Shown: positions 19,075 through 28,700 of the stretch, piece after piece
How positions within the stretch are numbered: position 1 is the first letter of the stretch
How the letters are laid out: the number at the start of each line of letters is the position of its first letter
Assembly (NCBI GenBank): GCA_017798145.1
Contig: CP059069.1
Location: forward strand, 1,535,226 to 1,599,225
Direction of reading: 5' to 3'
Source of the DNA: Akkermansiaceae bacterium
GTDB lineage: Bacteria > Verrucomicrobiota > Verrucomicrobiia > Verrucomicrobiales > Akkermansiaceae
DNA length: 64,000 nucleotides
Translations under genes and position numbers: made by a program
Notes under the pieces: model-generated
Told to the model about the DNA's origin: nothing
Seen by the model: the letters and a program-made list of their open reading frames with translations, nothing else
The model's database searches: none

Positions 19075-20454
19075 TCAGTTCCTCGCGGCCGCAACCGGGA
19101 TCTCCGGGACGGACTCCTGGATCTTGCGCTCGCCGCGGAGGAGTCGCCCGCCTTCGCCGGTGAGCCGCAGGTAGAAATCGCTTGGCAGCCCCTCATAGGT
19201 GAGGAACGGATTTGCGCCGACCGGGGGCGAGTTCGTGCATTTGAAGATCGCCGTGCCCTCATCGACCTCGTCGAACATCGCCACGTAGATCATGTTGGCT
19301 CCGGCTCTTTTCGCGCCAACGAACTGGGACCAGAGGAATTCGCCCTTTAGCCTCGGGATGGTATTTAAGGCATCCTCCGGCTTCAGATTGTGCCAGCTGA
19401 AACCGGGAAAAACCACGGGCAGATAGTCCATTGAATTCCGCCTGCACCATTCCATGTCCTTTCGATGATACTTCGCGGCGTGAAGCTTGGCTTGCCCGGG
19501 CGTTCTGTATCTGCCGACCGTCCATGGGCTGATGATGTCGGCGAGTTTCAGCAAATCATGGAACCCGGCATCCTTTGTGGAATCGCGGTATTGGTCGCGC
19601 CATCCGGTGGGAACTCCGAGCATCACCGCGCAGCCGTCGGCCTTCAGGAACTCCACCAGCACCCGGCACTCCTCGAGGGTGTATTTGCGCGAGTCTCCAA
19701 AACCGAGGCCCCAGACCGCCACGAGCGGTTTGCCCTCGTGATGCAGGTATGCGCGATCCTGCCCCATTTTCATTTTCATCCTCAGCATCTTCCAGTCTTC
19801 GGAAACGGCCCTGGTCCCTCCGGCGCCCAGTCCGCTCAGGTCATACATCACCGCATAGGCGCGGCCGGCCAAGTTCGCCCCTTCCCGGGAATTCGAAAGA
19901 ACCACATCTTTGTGGTGGCGCGTGGACTCTTTCCTCAAGCCGTTCGCGAACCGTTGCACAAAAGCCCCGTCGATGCCGTAGTCGCGCATCCATTCGAAAT
20001 GCCGCAGCACGGTAGTCCGGTTGTATGAGCTGAAAACGTAAGCGGTTTCACCGTCCGCATGTTTGAAGCCGGTGGGAAAGCGTTCCGATGCAGTGGCTTC
20101 CGACATGTCCGGCCAGAGATCCACGGTGACATTCCCCGGTGCGAAGGGTTTTGACGTATTGCGCGCCCAGTGCGTCCAGCCGAGACCCGCACCATCATCG
20201 GGACAGTTGAACCAACCCTGGTAGCCTGTCATGACCTTGCCCCGGAGGGTGGTGGTATCCACACCCCGTATGTTCTCCCCGCGAAATGGAACCAGGGGAT
20301 CCCTGTTTTTCCCTTCCACAGGCTCAGGGGGCGTCGCGGCTGCTGCCTGCTGCGTATCGTGCTGCTCGGGTTGGGTCGGCTCCTTTGTAAGCCCGGCAAC
20401 CAGAGCGACGGACAAAAGACACACTACCAGGATTGTTATGTGGTTTCTCTGCAT
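19075..20454 (-). CDS. Glycoside hydrolase family 71/99-like protein
   Basis: 459 residues from the ATG at 20454 (MQRNHITILVVCLLSVALVA), chosen because that start gives a signal or signal-anchor sequence; the longer upstream frame runs through repeat DNA. The catalytic-type barrel begins with VMTGYQGWFNCPDDGAGLGW, a hallmark of GH99/GH71-like proteins, and continues with VFSSYNRTTVLRHFEWM and YGIDGAFVQRF. Families 99 and 71 cleave alpha-mannosides/alpha-glucans by endo action; the substrate here is uncertain. It is transcribed away from repeat array B, with the motif at 20563-20581 upstream of its start. Confidence 0.82.
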   Translation of the reverse strand: MQRNHITILVVCLLSVALVAGLTKEPTQPEQHDTQQAAAATPPEPVEGKNRDPLVPFRGENIRGVDTTTLRGKVMTGYQGWFNCPDDGAGLGWTHWARNTSKPFAPGNVTVDLWPDMSEATASERFPTGFKHADGETAYVFSSYNRTTVLRHFEWMRDYGIDGAFVQRFANGLRKESTRHHKDVVLSNSREGANLAGRAYAVMYDLSGLGAGGTRAVSEDWKMLRMKMKMGQDRAYLHHEGKPLVAVWGLGFGDSRKYTLEECRVLVEFLKADGCAVMLGVPTGWRDQYRDSTKDAGFHDLLKLADIISPWTVGRYRTPGQAKLHAAKYHRKDMEWCRRNSMDYLPVVFPGFSWHNLKPEDALNTIPRLKGEFLWSQFVGAKRAGANMIYVAMFDEVDEGTAIFKCTNSPPVGANPFLTYEGLPSDFYLRLTGEGGRLLRGERKIQESVPEIPVAAARN

Positions 20455-20562
20455 TGTAATCGTTGTGCTTGCCCCTAAGGGAGCCTGAGGGCCGGGATCC
20501 AAACGCTGCGCGTCCTTAATTGCCAAACCTCCCCATTGTTTTCCACCTGCCCGCGAACGGGA

Positions 20563-20581
20563 AGTCCCCAAAGCGATGACA
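20563..20581 (-). promoter_or_regulatory. Recurrent GTCATCACTTTGGGGAC-type motif, site 3
   Basis: On the minus strand this reads TGTCATCGCTTTGGGGACT, pointing toward the GH71/99-like gene whose start is 109 bp away. Array B begins 51 bp on the other side. Confidence 0.5.
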
Positions 20582-20631
20582 TAGGAGAAGCAGGGTCGTG
20601 GCTCTGATCCGAATGGCACTCGGATTCCCCA

Positions 20632-20978
20632 GGCAGGGACGGTCTTTGTCGTTTGCCATCTCCGCTTCGCTCCGGTTCCAAGCCGTTCATATCTCGCAGC
20701 GGTTCCCACAGGCAGGGACGGTCTTTGCCGTTGGCCATCTCCGCTTCGCTCCGGTTCCGAGCCGTCCAGATCTCGCAGCGCTCTTCACGGAAAAGAACCG
20801 ATGGGATCACCAGGCCCTGAGATATGGACGTTTTGGAAAAACGTCCCTGCCTGGGCGCGTTCAACAGGCAGGGACGGTCTCTCCGAGTCGTCCATATCTC
20901 GCAGCGCTCTTCACGGAAAAGAACCGATGGGATGGATCAGGCCGTCAGATATGGACGTTTTGGAAAAACGTCCCTGCC
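20632..20978. repeat. Composite palindromic repeat array B (two full units and a partial one)
   Basis: A partial unit starts at 20632; full units lie at 20711-20851 and 20867-20978. The first two contain an extra insertion in the first hairpin loop (TCTCCGCTTCGCTCCGGTTC), making the second unit 141 bp. The last has the GGACGGTCTC-type first hairpin and the GGACGTTTT/AAAACGTCC second hairpin. Orientation is opposite to array A. It separates the divergent glycosidase and prepilin-like genes. Confidence 0.88.
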
Positions 20979-20992
20979 TGGGCGCGTTCAAA

Positions 20993-21320
20993 CGGCATTC
21001 CCTGGGTCAGCCTCCCTTGTCGTCGATTTGGGGACTAGGTATGCCAGGCGGCTCCTGATATCTATTGTTCAATTCCCCACCATCGGATGCAACCGATGCC
21101 AACCCGTCCGGGAAGGAAACCCAAGACACATGAAGTTGCCACGCAAAGCAGGAGGAGACCGCATCGCTGCGGAAAAGGGCTTCACCCTTGTCGAGTTGCT
21201 GATCGTCATCGCGATCATTGCTGTCCTTGCCGTCCTTTCATTCTTGGGTGCGTCGAAATTCAAGTCCAAGGCAAGAGGAGTCACCTGCGCATCGAATCTC
21301 CGGCAGATCGGAACGGCGAT
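20993..21320. repeat. Duplicated segment, copy 2 (leader plus 5' part of prepilin-like gene)
   Basis: Partner of 15847-16187. Identity starts just after the repeat array and runs through the leader, the hairpin CATCGG/CCGATG (21081-21098), the start codon and about 60 codons. The 12-bp duplication seen in copy 1 is absent. Confidence 0.9.
21018..21037 (+). promoter_or_regulatory. Recurrent GTCATCACTTTGGGGAC-type motif, site 4
   Basis: TGTCGTCGATTTGGGGACTA, identical to site 2, 93 bp before the second prepilin-like start and pointing toward it. Confidence 0.5.
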
Positions 21321-21831
21321 GCTTGCATATGCGGCGGATAACAACGGCCAGTTGCCACCGCTCGAGGACAGGACCGGCTCCGGCGATAGCCTCAAGGGAA
21401 TCTGGCCGGTCATTGTCTCGGACAACGGCTATCTGGAAAAAGTGACCAACAAGAATGGACAAGTCGGCACCGGTGCCGGCGTGTGGGCGTGCCCGGATTG
21501 CACGATTGTCCAGAGAAATTACAACGGTTACGGCGCGGCCGAGGGAACCGTCCTGAAAGTCAAGAAAGGCTCGGTGCCCGGCTCCAGTTCCCCCCGCATC
21601 GCCAGCATCCCCAACCCATCCAGAACTTGGCTGGTAGGGGATGCCGCCAACCAAGCCAACAACCTCAAAAGCGGCTGGTATGCGATCTGGGCAAATCCCG
21701 CCCAGTGGAGTAACTCACATACCCCGGCCGCAAGACACGGAGGCAAGGTAAATGTCGTCATGGTGGACGGCCACCTAGAGAGCCTTACGATGACCGAGCT
21801 GCGCGCAAAGGACTACACGATGCGCAACTGA
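21130..21831 (+). CDS. Type II secretion/prepilin-like protein with H-X9-DG domain, copy 2
   Basis: 233 residues. The start at 21130 is fixed by identity with the first copy and by the prepilin site GFTLVELLIVIAI. The head domain includes WACPDCTIVQRNYNG and ends with RHGGKVNVVMVDGHL (H-X9-DG). It differs from copy 1 in most of the head, so the pair shares export and assembly signals but presents different surfaces. Divergent from the glycosidase gene across array B. A role in a type IV pilus- or type II secretion-like fibre is inferred from the N-terminus only. Confidence 0.88.
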   Translation: MKLPRKAGGDRIAAEKGFTLVELLIVIAIIAVLAVLSFLGASKFKSKARGVTCASNLRQIGTAMLAYAADNNGQLPPLEDRTGSGDSLKGIWPVIVSDNGYLEKVTNKNGQVGTGAGVWACPDCTIVQRNYNGYGAAEGTVLKVKKGSVPGSSSPRIASIPNPSRTWLVGDAANQANNLKSGWYAIWANPAQWSNSHTPAARHGGKVNVVMVDGHLESLTMTELRAKDYTMRN

Positions 21832-22086
21832 CCTTCGGGTCGGTTCACCGCCTATCGCAGCAGGAATCGCCTCCTTCCGAACCGCAGTTCCCAGCGTCCC
21901 GCTTCCAACCGCAAGCCCATGGGACTGCTCTGTTTCCTATTAAAAGGATTACTGATGACGGGGAGTTACACAGGGTTCATTCCCAATCCGGGCGCAGAAA
22001 CGTGCCATCTTCAAAGGCTCGGATTTGCTGGCCGCAGACTGCGAAATTTCCAGGGCTGAACCCGGCAAGAGCTAGTGTCGCAGATC

Positions 22087-22104
22087 GTCCCCAAAGTGAT
22101 GACA
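22087..22104 (-). promoter_or_regulatory. Recurrent GTCATCACTTTGGGGAC-type motif, site 5 (orphan)
   Basis: Minus strand TGTCATCACTTTGGGGAC, 4 bp after the stop codon of the gene remnant at 22109-22198. No intact gene lies downstream in its direction. Confidence 0.45.
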
Positions 22105-22108
22105 CGGA

Positions 22109-22198
22109 TCACGGCTCCGTGACCTCGGCGCGGATGAACTGCCTCTCTACATCGCCAGCCTCACCCCCGCCCGCCGCGAAAAATCCGCCGCTTGAATC
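22109..22198 (-). pseudogene. C-terminal remnant of a protein related to the 25724-29245 sulfatase
   Basis: The minus strand reads GDVERQFIRAEVTEP followed by a stop, closely matching GDESKQFMRAEIIEP-stop at the end of the sulfatase gene at 25724. Only about 29 codons remain readable (from DSSGG). The recurrent motif follows the stop in both places at 4-7 bp, so the similarity extends past the coding end. The rest of the gene is lost. Confidence 0.6.
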
Positions 22199-22224
22199 AT
22201 GTCAAGGAGGCAGAGTTTCCTTCG

Positions 22225-22306
22225 CTTACAGCAAAGCAATAAATCCTGCGCTCTGTTTAGAGCGCCCAACTCCCCAAAAGTAAAAGAACTTTTGAGAAAT
22301 AGTTAA
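22225..22306 (+). pseudogene. 3' remnant of an IS630-family transposase
   Basis: The DNA aligns with the end of the decayed transposase at about 12765-12848: shared blocks include AAATCCTGCGCTC, CAACTCCCCA-like and TTGAGAAA followed by a stop. A few bases later both share AAGCCGTTG. This is a short leftover of a second related element. The rest of the 0.55 kb interval 21832-22379 holds only this, the remnant at 22109 and the motif at 22087. Confidence 0.55.
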
Positions 22307-22379
22307 TGCCCTCGGTTGAATTTGAAAAGCCGTTGGCCCCATGGAATCTTCACATCGGCTGATGCGATAGCTTGCTAGA

Positions 22380-25300
22380 TCAGTTCGAAATTACCCTCAG
22401 TCGTAGGAAGTTCTTTTCCGGCGTTCCTGGCGAAAACGCGTAGGATATGGTTCCTGAATCGTTCACGTATGAATCGCCTGTAACCTCAGACCAGTCATCC
22501 GTTTCGCCGAGGTCGGTGGACTCCTGAATTGCGTAGGTTAGCCCGCTGGTGCCTGCGGCTTTGGTGAAGCTGAGGCTGCTAGCAGTGAAGGTGCCGATTG
22601 TCGGGTTACTGACCGTCGGGTCCTCTCCAGCGATGGCGTATTCCAGCAGGTTGCTGATGCCGTCTTTGTCGAAGTCCTGATTGGGTCCTTGCTTGACTCG
22701 GGGAACCGTCGCCCCACCGGCGAAGGGTTGGTTGATCCACGAGGAGAAGCCCGGGCTGCCGGTGATCCATTTCGCGGTGAGGGCGGCTTGTTCGGCGGCA
22801 AACTCCGCCGGTGTCAAGGTTCCGCGATAGATCTTCAACTCACCGAAGACACCGTTCATGCCTGCGCCGCCGTTTTCGGTGCCGGCGATGAACATTTGCT
22901 GGGTGCTGGCGAAGTTCGTGGCTGAGATTGCCGTGGTGACAGAATCACCGGACTCGGAATCCCAGAGCTCAATATTCCCGGTTTCAGAGTTGTAATTCAC
23001 CGCAAGGACGACGGTTTCACCCGGAGCAACGACTGGATCCCTGGAGATCAACTGGGCCCCCGCAACCACCTGGGGACGACCTTCGAAGTATCTGAGAGCA
23101 AAACTGTTTTCCGTGGTGGTCGCATTGCCATGGTTGGAGAAGACGATGTCATTCGTCCCACCTCCGATCGCAATCGGCCGGACGACCGCAAAGACCGCGA
23201 ATCCGCTGTATTCCTTGGCACCGTTCGTGGCGGAACTGAAGTCGAGCCAATCTTTTTGCTGTGTCGAATCAAAGACGAGGAGCTTGCTGTCTGTCGTTGC
23301 GCGCGTATCCAGACCTGCGAGACCGGACGAAGTGACGAGCACGCTCGGATACAGGATGGGAGCGCCTGCCCCAGCCGCCGTGGCGTCAAAAAGATTGGCT
23401 GTCTGGTCGGCCCAAATGGAAACTTCGTTCCCATTCACGACGGTCACGCTGCCTGCATCCGTGGCATCGTAGTGGGCGTAGAGTGCATTCCCAGGGATCG
23501 GTGTGAACGGGGTGGCACTCACTGTGGCGCTGGGATCGCTCACATCGGCACCGGAAGTTGCCGTGACATAATAGTAATAGGTCGTCCCGTTGATTAGGCT
23601 GGAGTCGAGGAAATCGCTGGAGGTCAGCGGTCCGGCAATCGCGGAGTAGCCGCCGAATTCCGTGAGGCTGCGGTAAACCGTGTAGGAATCCGCGAGTTGA
23701 TCATCCCAATCCAGCGCGACCGCGCCGGGTTCCTCGGTGGCGACCAAACCGGCCGGGGTTCTTGTGCCAATCCATTTGACCTCCAAGGCCTCCTGCTCGG
23801 CGGCGAACTCCGAAGGAGTCAGCTTGCCCTGGAAAAGCTTCAACTCGCCGAACATGCCATCCATAAACTGGGTGGCATTGTTGGTGCCTCCGATAAAGAG
23901 GGCTGAAGCATTTTGGCTAGTGTTGGAGAAATCTGCTGCGGGGACCGTCCCGGTCACCGAGGTTCCAGCATTTGAATTCCAGAATTCCAGGGCCCCAGTC
24001 GCCTTGTCGTAATTCCCAGCGATCACCACGGTATCTCCAGCGACGATGCTGGCGCCGGCGTTCGCGATCGTCGTGGAAGTACTGCCATTACCTAAACCTC
24101 CCGAGTCTTGATTGCCTATAAAAAGCCTCGGTGAATTGCCTGGGCCGTCCAAACGAAGCATTAGGCTGCCGTTACTAACATTATCATTGTTGCCGAGGAT
24201 CGAATTCGTGCCGGCCAGAATGGAATCGACCTTGACCACAGCGAAGAAGGCAAAACCCGAGTAGGGTAGAGCATTTGCAGCGCTCGTGAAGTCCAGCAAG
24301 TCCGGTTGCTCATTTGGAAGGAGCGTCCTAAGCGTGTTGCGGGTAGAGCCCATATCCAAGCCCGCCAATCCAGTGGGACTGAGGCTGGTGCTGGGATACA
24401 GAACATCGCCGAACTGTGTGCCGTTGCCATCTTCGGCACCATAACCATTGCCGGAAAGGTCTGCTAGATCAGTTACTTTAAAACCAGCCACCGTCACATT
24501 CGCGGCATTCGAGGCATCGTAATGCGCATAAACGGAAGAACCCTCGACCGTCGCATAAGGTGTGGCTTCGAATTCGTTACTCGTCGCCGGAGACACTCCA
24601 TCGGTCGCGACGACCTGATAGAAATACTTCGTGCCATTGGTCAGGCCGGTGTCGGTGAACTCGCTGGCAAAGGTGCCGCCGGTCAAGGTCGCGATCGGCG
24701 CCCCGTAGGAGCCGGAAGTCGTGCTGCGGTAGACCTCATAGGAGGTGGCAAGGCCGGAGAGATCATCATTCCAGTCAAGAACGACCGTTTCGCTGGTGCC
24801 CACGGATGCGGTCAGATCAGGCGCTAAAATGGTTGTGGGAATGAAATCAAAGAATAGTTCCGTGAGACGCACCTGCCCGTTGCCACTCGGATTGCCCGTG
24901 TCGCCCGTATGGAAGGAGATTTTGTCGCCGGTTTCGAGCGCCTGAGTGACGAACTGCGTGACGTTGCTACCCACCGCGCCGCCGCCGTTATAGACTGCGG
25001 TGGAAACGGTCGTGCCATTTTGGAGGTATCGGACTCGTGCGCCGTCCCCATCGTTGTTCATGCGAATGGCGGAAAGATTCACTCCGTTAGCACCCGTCAA
25101 ATTGGTGAAGTCGAAGGTAAAGACCAGGCCCTGACCGATAATCGTGTTGACGTTGGCGTTGATATCCGAATTGACGGCCCATTCAGTATTACCCGAGAAC
25201 ACCCCGTCTGCGAGGCCGCCGGTGAAGTCGGCCGGATCAAAATTGTCGGCGATCGTGCCGAGCGCCTCAAAATTGATGGTGAAGCTACCGCCGATATACG

Positions 25301-25589
25301 AGGGAAATGCGTCACGTTTGGGTGGATTGAGCGCTACGGTCCGCGCCCCGGCAGTCCCGGTCAAGGTGACGGTGTCGGCGGTGATATTGACCGTGATGAT
25401 GCCGGCTTGGGTGTCTTCACCGCCTTGCCCGTTAAATTTGAGGCCGACATCGGTATCCGCGCCGAAAGCATGGAAACTAAGGGCTGTCGCGCCAAGAATC
25501 GCCAAAAGGCATTTGGAAAGACAGGTCGGTCTTTTCGTTCGAAGAACACTGCAGCGCGTGCGATTGGGGTCGAATAATGGATTTTTCAT
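22380..25589 (-). CDS. Secreted protein with two FnIII-LamG-like modules
   Basis: 1,069 residues. A long n-region precedes the signal helix (LLAILGATALSFHAFGAD, ending near 43). An N-terminal beta-rich domain (45-250) is followed by two repeats of the same pair: a fibronectin type III domain (VLDWNDDLSGLATSYEVYRS near 270; ALDWDDQLADSYTVYRS near 625) and a LamG/concanavalin-like domain beginning YAHYDASNAANVTV and YAHYDATDAGSVTV. Each module ends with GELKLFQGKLTPSEFAAEQ or GELKIYRGTLTPAEFAAEQ, so the module was duplicated internally. Near 970 is a DFDKDGISNLLEYA calcium-type segment, and the end (KNFLRLRVISN) resembles the C-terminal tails of many verrucomicrobial exported proteins. Likely carbohydrate binding or adhesion. 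Confidence 0.85.
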   Translation of the reverse strand: MKNPLFDPNRTRCSVLRTKRPTCLSKCLLAILGATALSFHAFGADTDVGLKFNGQGGEDTQAGIITVNITADTVTLTGTAGARTVALNPPKRDAFPSYIGGSFTINFEALGTIADNFDPADFTGGLADGVFSGNTEWAVNSDINANVNTIIGQGLVFTFDFTNLTGANGVNLSAIRMNNDGDGARVRYLQNGTTVSTAVYNGGGAVGSNVTQFVTQALETGDKISFHTGDTGNPSGNGQVRLTELFFDFIPTTILAPDLTASVGTSETVVLDWNDDLSGLATSYEVYRSTTSGSYGAPIATLTGGTFASEFTDTGLTNGTKYFYQVVATDGVSPATSNEFEATPYATVEGSSVYAHYDASNAANVTVAGFKVTDLADLSGNGYGAEDGNGTQFGDVLYPSTSLSPTGLAGLDMGSTRNTLRTLLPNEQPDLLDFTSAANALPYSGFAFFAVVKVDSILAGTNSILGNNDNVSNGSLMLRLDGPGNSPRLFIGNQDSGGLGNGSTSTTIANAGASIVAGDTVVIAGNYDKATGALEFWNSNAGTSVTGTVPAADFSNTSQNASALFIGGTNNATQFMDGMFGELKLFQGKLTPSEFAAEQEALEVKWIGTRTPAGLVATEEPGAVALDWDDQLADSYTVYRSLTEFGGYSAIAGPLTSSDFLDSSLINGTTYYYYVTATSGADVSDPSATVSATPFTPIPGNALYAHYDATDAGSVTVVNGNEVSIWADQTANLFDATAAGAGAPILYPSVLVTSSGLAGLDTRATTDSKLLVFDSTQQKDWLDFSSATNGAKEYSGFAVFAVVRPIAIGGGTNDIVFSNHGNATTTENSFALRYFEGRPQVVAGAQLISRDPVVAPGETVVLAVNYNSETGNIELWDSESGDSVTTAISATNFASTQQMFIAGTENGGAGMNGVFGELKIYRGTLTPAEFAAEQAALTAKWITGSPGFSSWINQPFAGGATVPRVKQGPNQDFDKDGISNLLEYAIAGEDPTVSNPTIGTFTASSLSFTKAAGTSGLTYAIQESTDLGETDDWSEVTGDSYVNDSGTISYAFSPGTPEKNFLRLRVISN

Positions 25590-25697
25590 AAGATTTTGCG
25601 TCTATGGGTTGTTTTTGAATTTTTCAGCCACAAGTGGGAATTCAAGATTCCCATATTAGATTTTTATTAACCAAACAATGGAACTCAGGATCGGGAT

Positions 25698-25716
25698 AGT
25701 CCCCAAAGTGATGACA
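25698..25716 (-). promoter_or_regulatory. Recurrent GTCATCACTTTGGGGAC-type motif, site 6
   Basis: Minus strand TGTCATCACTTTGGGGACT followed by ATCC. It is 7 bp after the sulfatase stop and 109 bp before the start of the FnIII/LamG gene, pointing toward the latter. Confidence 0.5.
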
Positions 25717-25723
25717 TCGAAGC

Positions 25724-28700
25724 CTAGGGTTCAATGATTTCCGCACGCATGAACTGCTTTGACTCGTCGCCTACGGGTGTGGAACTACGTAGGAGTAGAT
25801 GATCCTGCTCATCGGATGCTACGATACAATGTGGAAGTCCGGTATTCCAGATGGAGAGATCGATCGAGACCGAGCCGGCGATCTGAACGGCGCGGCGGCG
25901 GTCTCTTGGCAGCCAATATTCGAGGAAGGAATCCTCTCCGACCCTGGTCAGTCGGCCTTCGGGGCGCGCCACGGATGAGGCGAGCCGCGGGTTGGTCGCG
26001 AAGGCATACTCCCAGAGGGTTGGCACCCCGTCGCCGTCGGCATCGTTGCCCCACTGGCTGAAGGACGTGCTCAGGCCGGGATCGACATCGCCGAAAATGC
26101 GGAAACGCCAGGCATCGGGGGAAAGCAGGTCGACCGGGTTCGCAGCCTGGGCATCGTTCATCGCGTTGTATCCGGCGACTTTCAGGACGATATCCTCCAC
26201 CCCCGCATCCACCGGCACGGTTGCGGTGGTCGCTCCCGCAGGCAGCTCGGCGACGATCTCGCCTGGGCCGCCGTTCACATGTTTGCGGACGATGTAACCC
26301 AGTTCGTTGTCCGAGGCATCGGTCCAGTCGAGTTTCACGGAGTTGGGGGAGAGCAACTGCGTTTGGAGATTTCCCGGCGGCTGCGGGGCGGCTGTCGGCG
26401 CGGGGGAAAACTCGGTGGAGGAGCCGCTGAACTGCCGGAACGGGCGATCCGGAATGCCGCCGATGTAGTTGGCGAGGCGTTTCTTCAGGTCGTAGGTAGT
26501 GGCGGGCTCCTGGCCGTAGAGGTTCGTGTTCTCGTCCGGGTCGGTGTTCAGGTTGTAGAGCTGATCGTCGTCGAAGTAGGTCGGGTTCGTGTTGGCCACA
26601 CCCGCGCCGAGGCCGCTGTTGTTGATGTAATAGGGTCGTGGAATGGTTCCTCCCGTCGGCTGCGAGTTCGCACCGAATTGCGGCCAGGTTCCGCCGTTCG
26701 CGATCTGGGTGTAAACCGATGGCGTGTAGCGCACCGCGATGTATTTCCGGTCCCTGGTGCGGACGGCGCGCGCGTATCCGATCTCGCAGAAAAGATCATC
26801 CCGGACCGCCGCGTTGCCGCCATTGAGCACGGGCACGAGGCTCACGCCGTCCACCGGGCGCGTCGGCAGGGCGGAAGCTCCGGTCAGCGCGAGCAAGGTC
26901 GGCGCAATGTCCACATGGCTGATGATCTCGCCATAATTGCGTCCCGGCGAGGCGACACCATTGGGCCAGTTCATCACGAACGGCACTTTCATCCCGAGGT
27001 CGTAGAGCGATGATTTCCCCCAGACCAGCGGGCCGTTGAGCGTTTTCTCGCCGTGGTCGGAGGTGAAAATGATCAGGGTGTCGTTGCGGATGCCGTGCTG
27101 GGTGAGCTTGTTGAGGATGGCCTTGATGGAATAATCGAGCCAGGTCTCGCGGGCGGAGATGAGATCCTTTCCGGCGCCGGTCACCTGATTCACGATCGCC
27201 TGCCGTGCCGGCATGAACGTGTAGTCTTCGTCCGGCAGGTAGCCCGCGCTGGTGTAGCCCTTGTCGGCGAGGAGGGTCTTGCTCAGGTCGTTGCGCACCG
27301 GCCCGTGGTTGATGGTGGGTGCCATGTAGAGGAAGAAGCGTTCGCCGTGGTTTTCCTCGATGAAATCCAGCGCACCTTTCGTAATCCATTCCTGGTTGTG
27401 GACGTTGAGGGCATCGTTGCGGAGTTCCGCGAGGTTCGCCTTGTAGTAGCTTTCCACGTAGTCGAAGCCGAATTCCCGCATGCGCTGGCAGAGCACGCGA
27501 TGGTTGTGCTTCATCTTGCCATTGGTCGCGGCATCGGTCTTGGGGTCGGCGGCCTGCGGGTAGGTGAGCAGGCCCTTCGCCGCCCAGTTTGCGGTCGAGT
27601 TCAGGTCATCATCGGTGAAATGCCCTTTGCCGACCATGCCGGTGCGGTAACCCGCCTGCCGGAGCCACGCACCGAGGTTTTCCCCATCGGTTTCCAGCTC
27701 GGTGTCGGAAACGCCGAAGCGCCCGAGCGTGCCGAGCGGGTAGCGGGCGATGAACTGCGCGCTGGTGTTGCGCGAAGCCCAGCGCCCTGTGAGCAGCGAG
27801 TAGCGCGAGGGGCCGCAGACCGTGGATGCCGCGAAGGCTTGGGTGAAACGGACGCCGGTGGACGCAAGGGTGTCGAGGGTTGGGGTGATGCAGTCGCGCC
27901 CCTCGAAGCCGAAGTGCTGGCCGCCCGCCATGTCGTCCACGTTCACGATGATGATGTTCGGGCCGGTGGCGGCGGTCTGCGCGACGACCTCGTAGTAGAG
28001 GGAGGTCGCGGTCTGGGTGAGTTGCAGCCGGCGGTTTGCAGGGAGATCGAAATTGCGCGTCCGCACCCCCGCCGTGCTGCCGGAAAACGACCCGAAGTTC
28101 GCCAGCACGAACCTGTTTCCGACATTGAAAGAGCCGGTGAAATCCGTGCCATCGAGGATCCACTGGGATCCGCGGTCGAGCACCAGCTTGGCGCTGCCGA
28201 GTTCAAGCGGTTCGCAGCCGCCGGAATCGGGTTTCGTTTCCACGGTGGCCGCGGTGCCCACCGCGAACTCATCGGTGGAGGATGCGCCGGAATACCCGAA
28301 GGACACGCCCGATCCCGCCATCACCAGCCGCACCGCTTTCTCGATGTTCCGCCCTATGGTCATCGATTTCATGGAAAGCGCGCCGCTGCCCGACAGTGTC
28401 AGGGAGCCGTTGATGATGCGGAGCTCGGAGATGCCGCCCGCCGCGCCGTTCAGGATGACATCGAAGCCCGCGATCTCGGCATCGTTGGCGGAGGCCGGCA
28501 CACCGTCCGGGTTCCAGTTCGATGCGGTGGTCCAGAGCCTGTTTCCCGAGCCGTTGTCGAAAGCTCTGGTGCCCGGAGCCGGGGGCGCTGCAACCATGTC
28601 GAAGCTGAGCCCGCTGAGGACGAAGCCCTGTCCGACCGCGCTGGCGCTCGAGGCGACCGTGAACGTGCCGTTGACGCCCTGAGACGAGACGTCCGCCGTG

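Noticed and set aside
20563-21037. Inverted motif pair flanking array B as terminal inverted repeats of a mobile element
   Set aside because: Only this array has the motif on both sides in inverted orientation; other arrays have it on one side or in direct orientation, and it also occurs without an array (25698, 36155). Orientation toward gene starts explains more sites.
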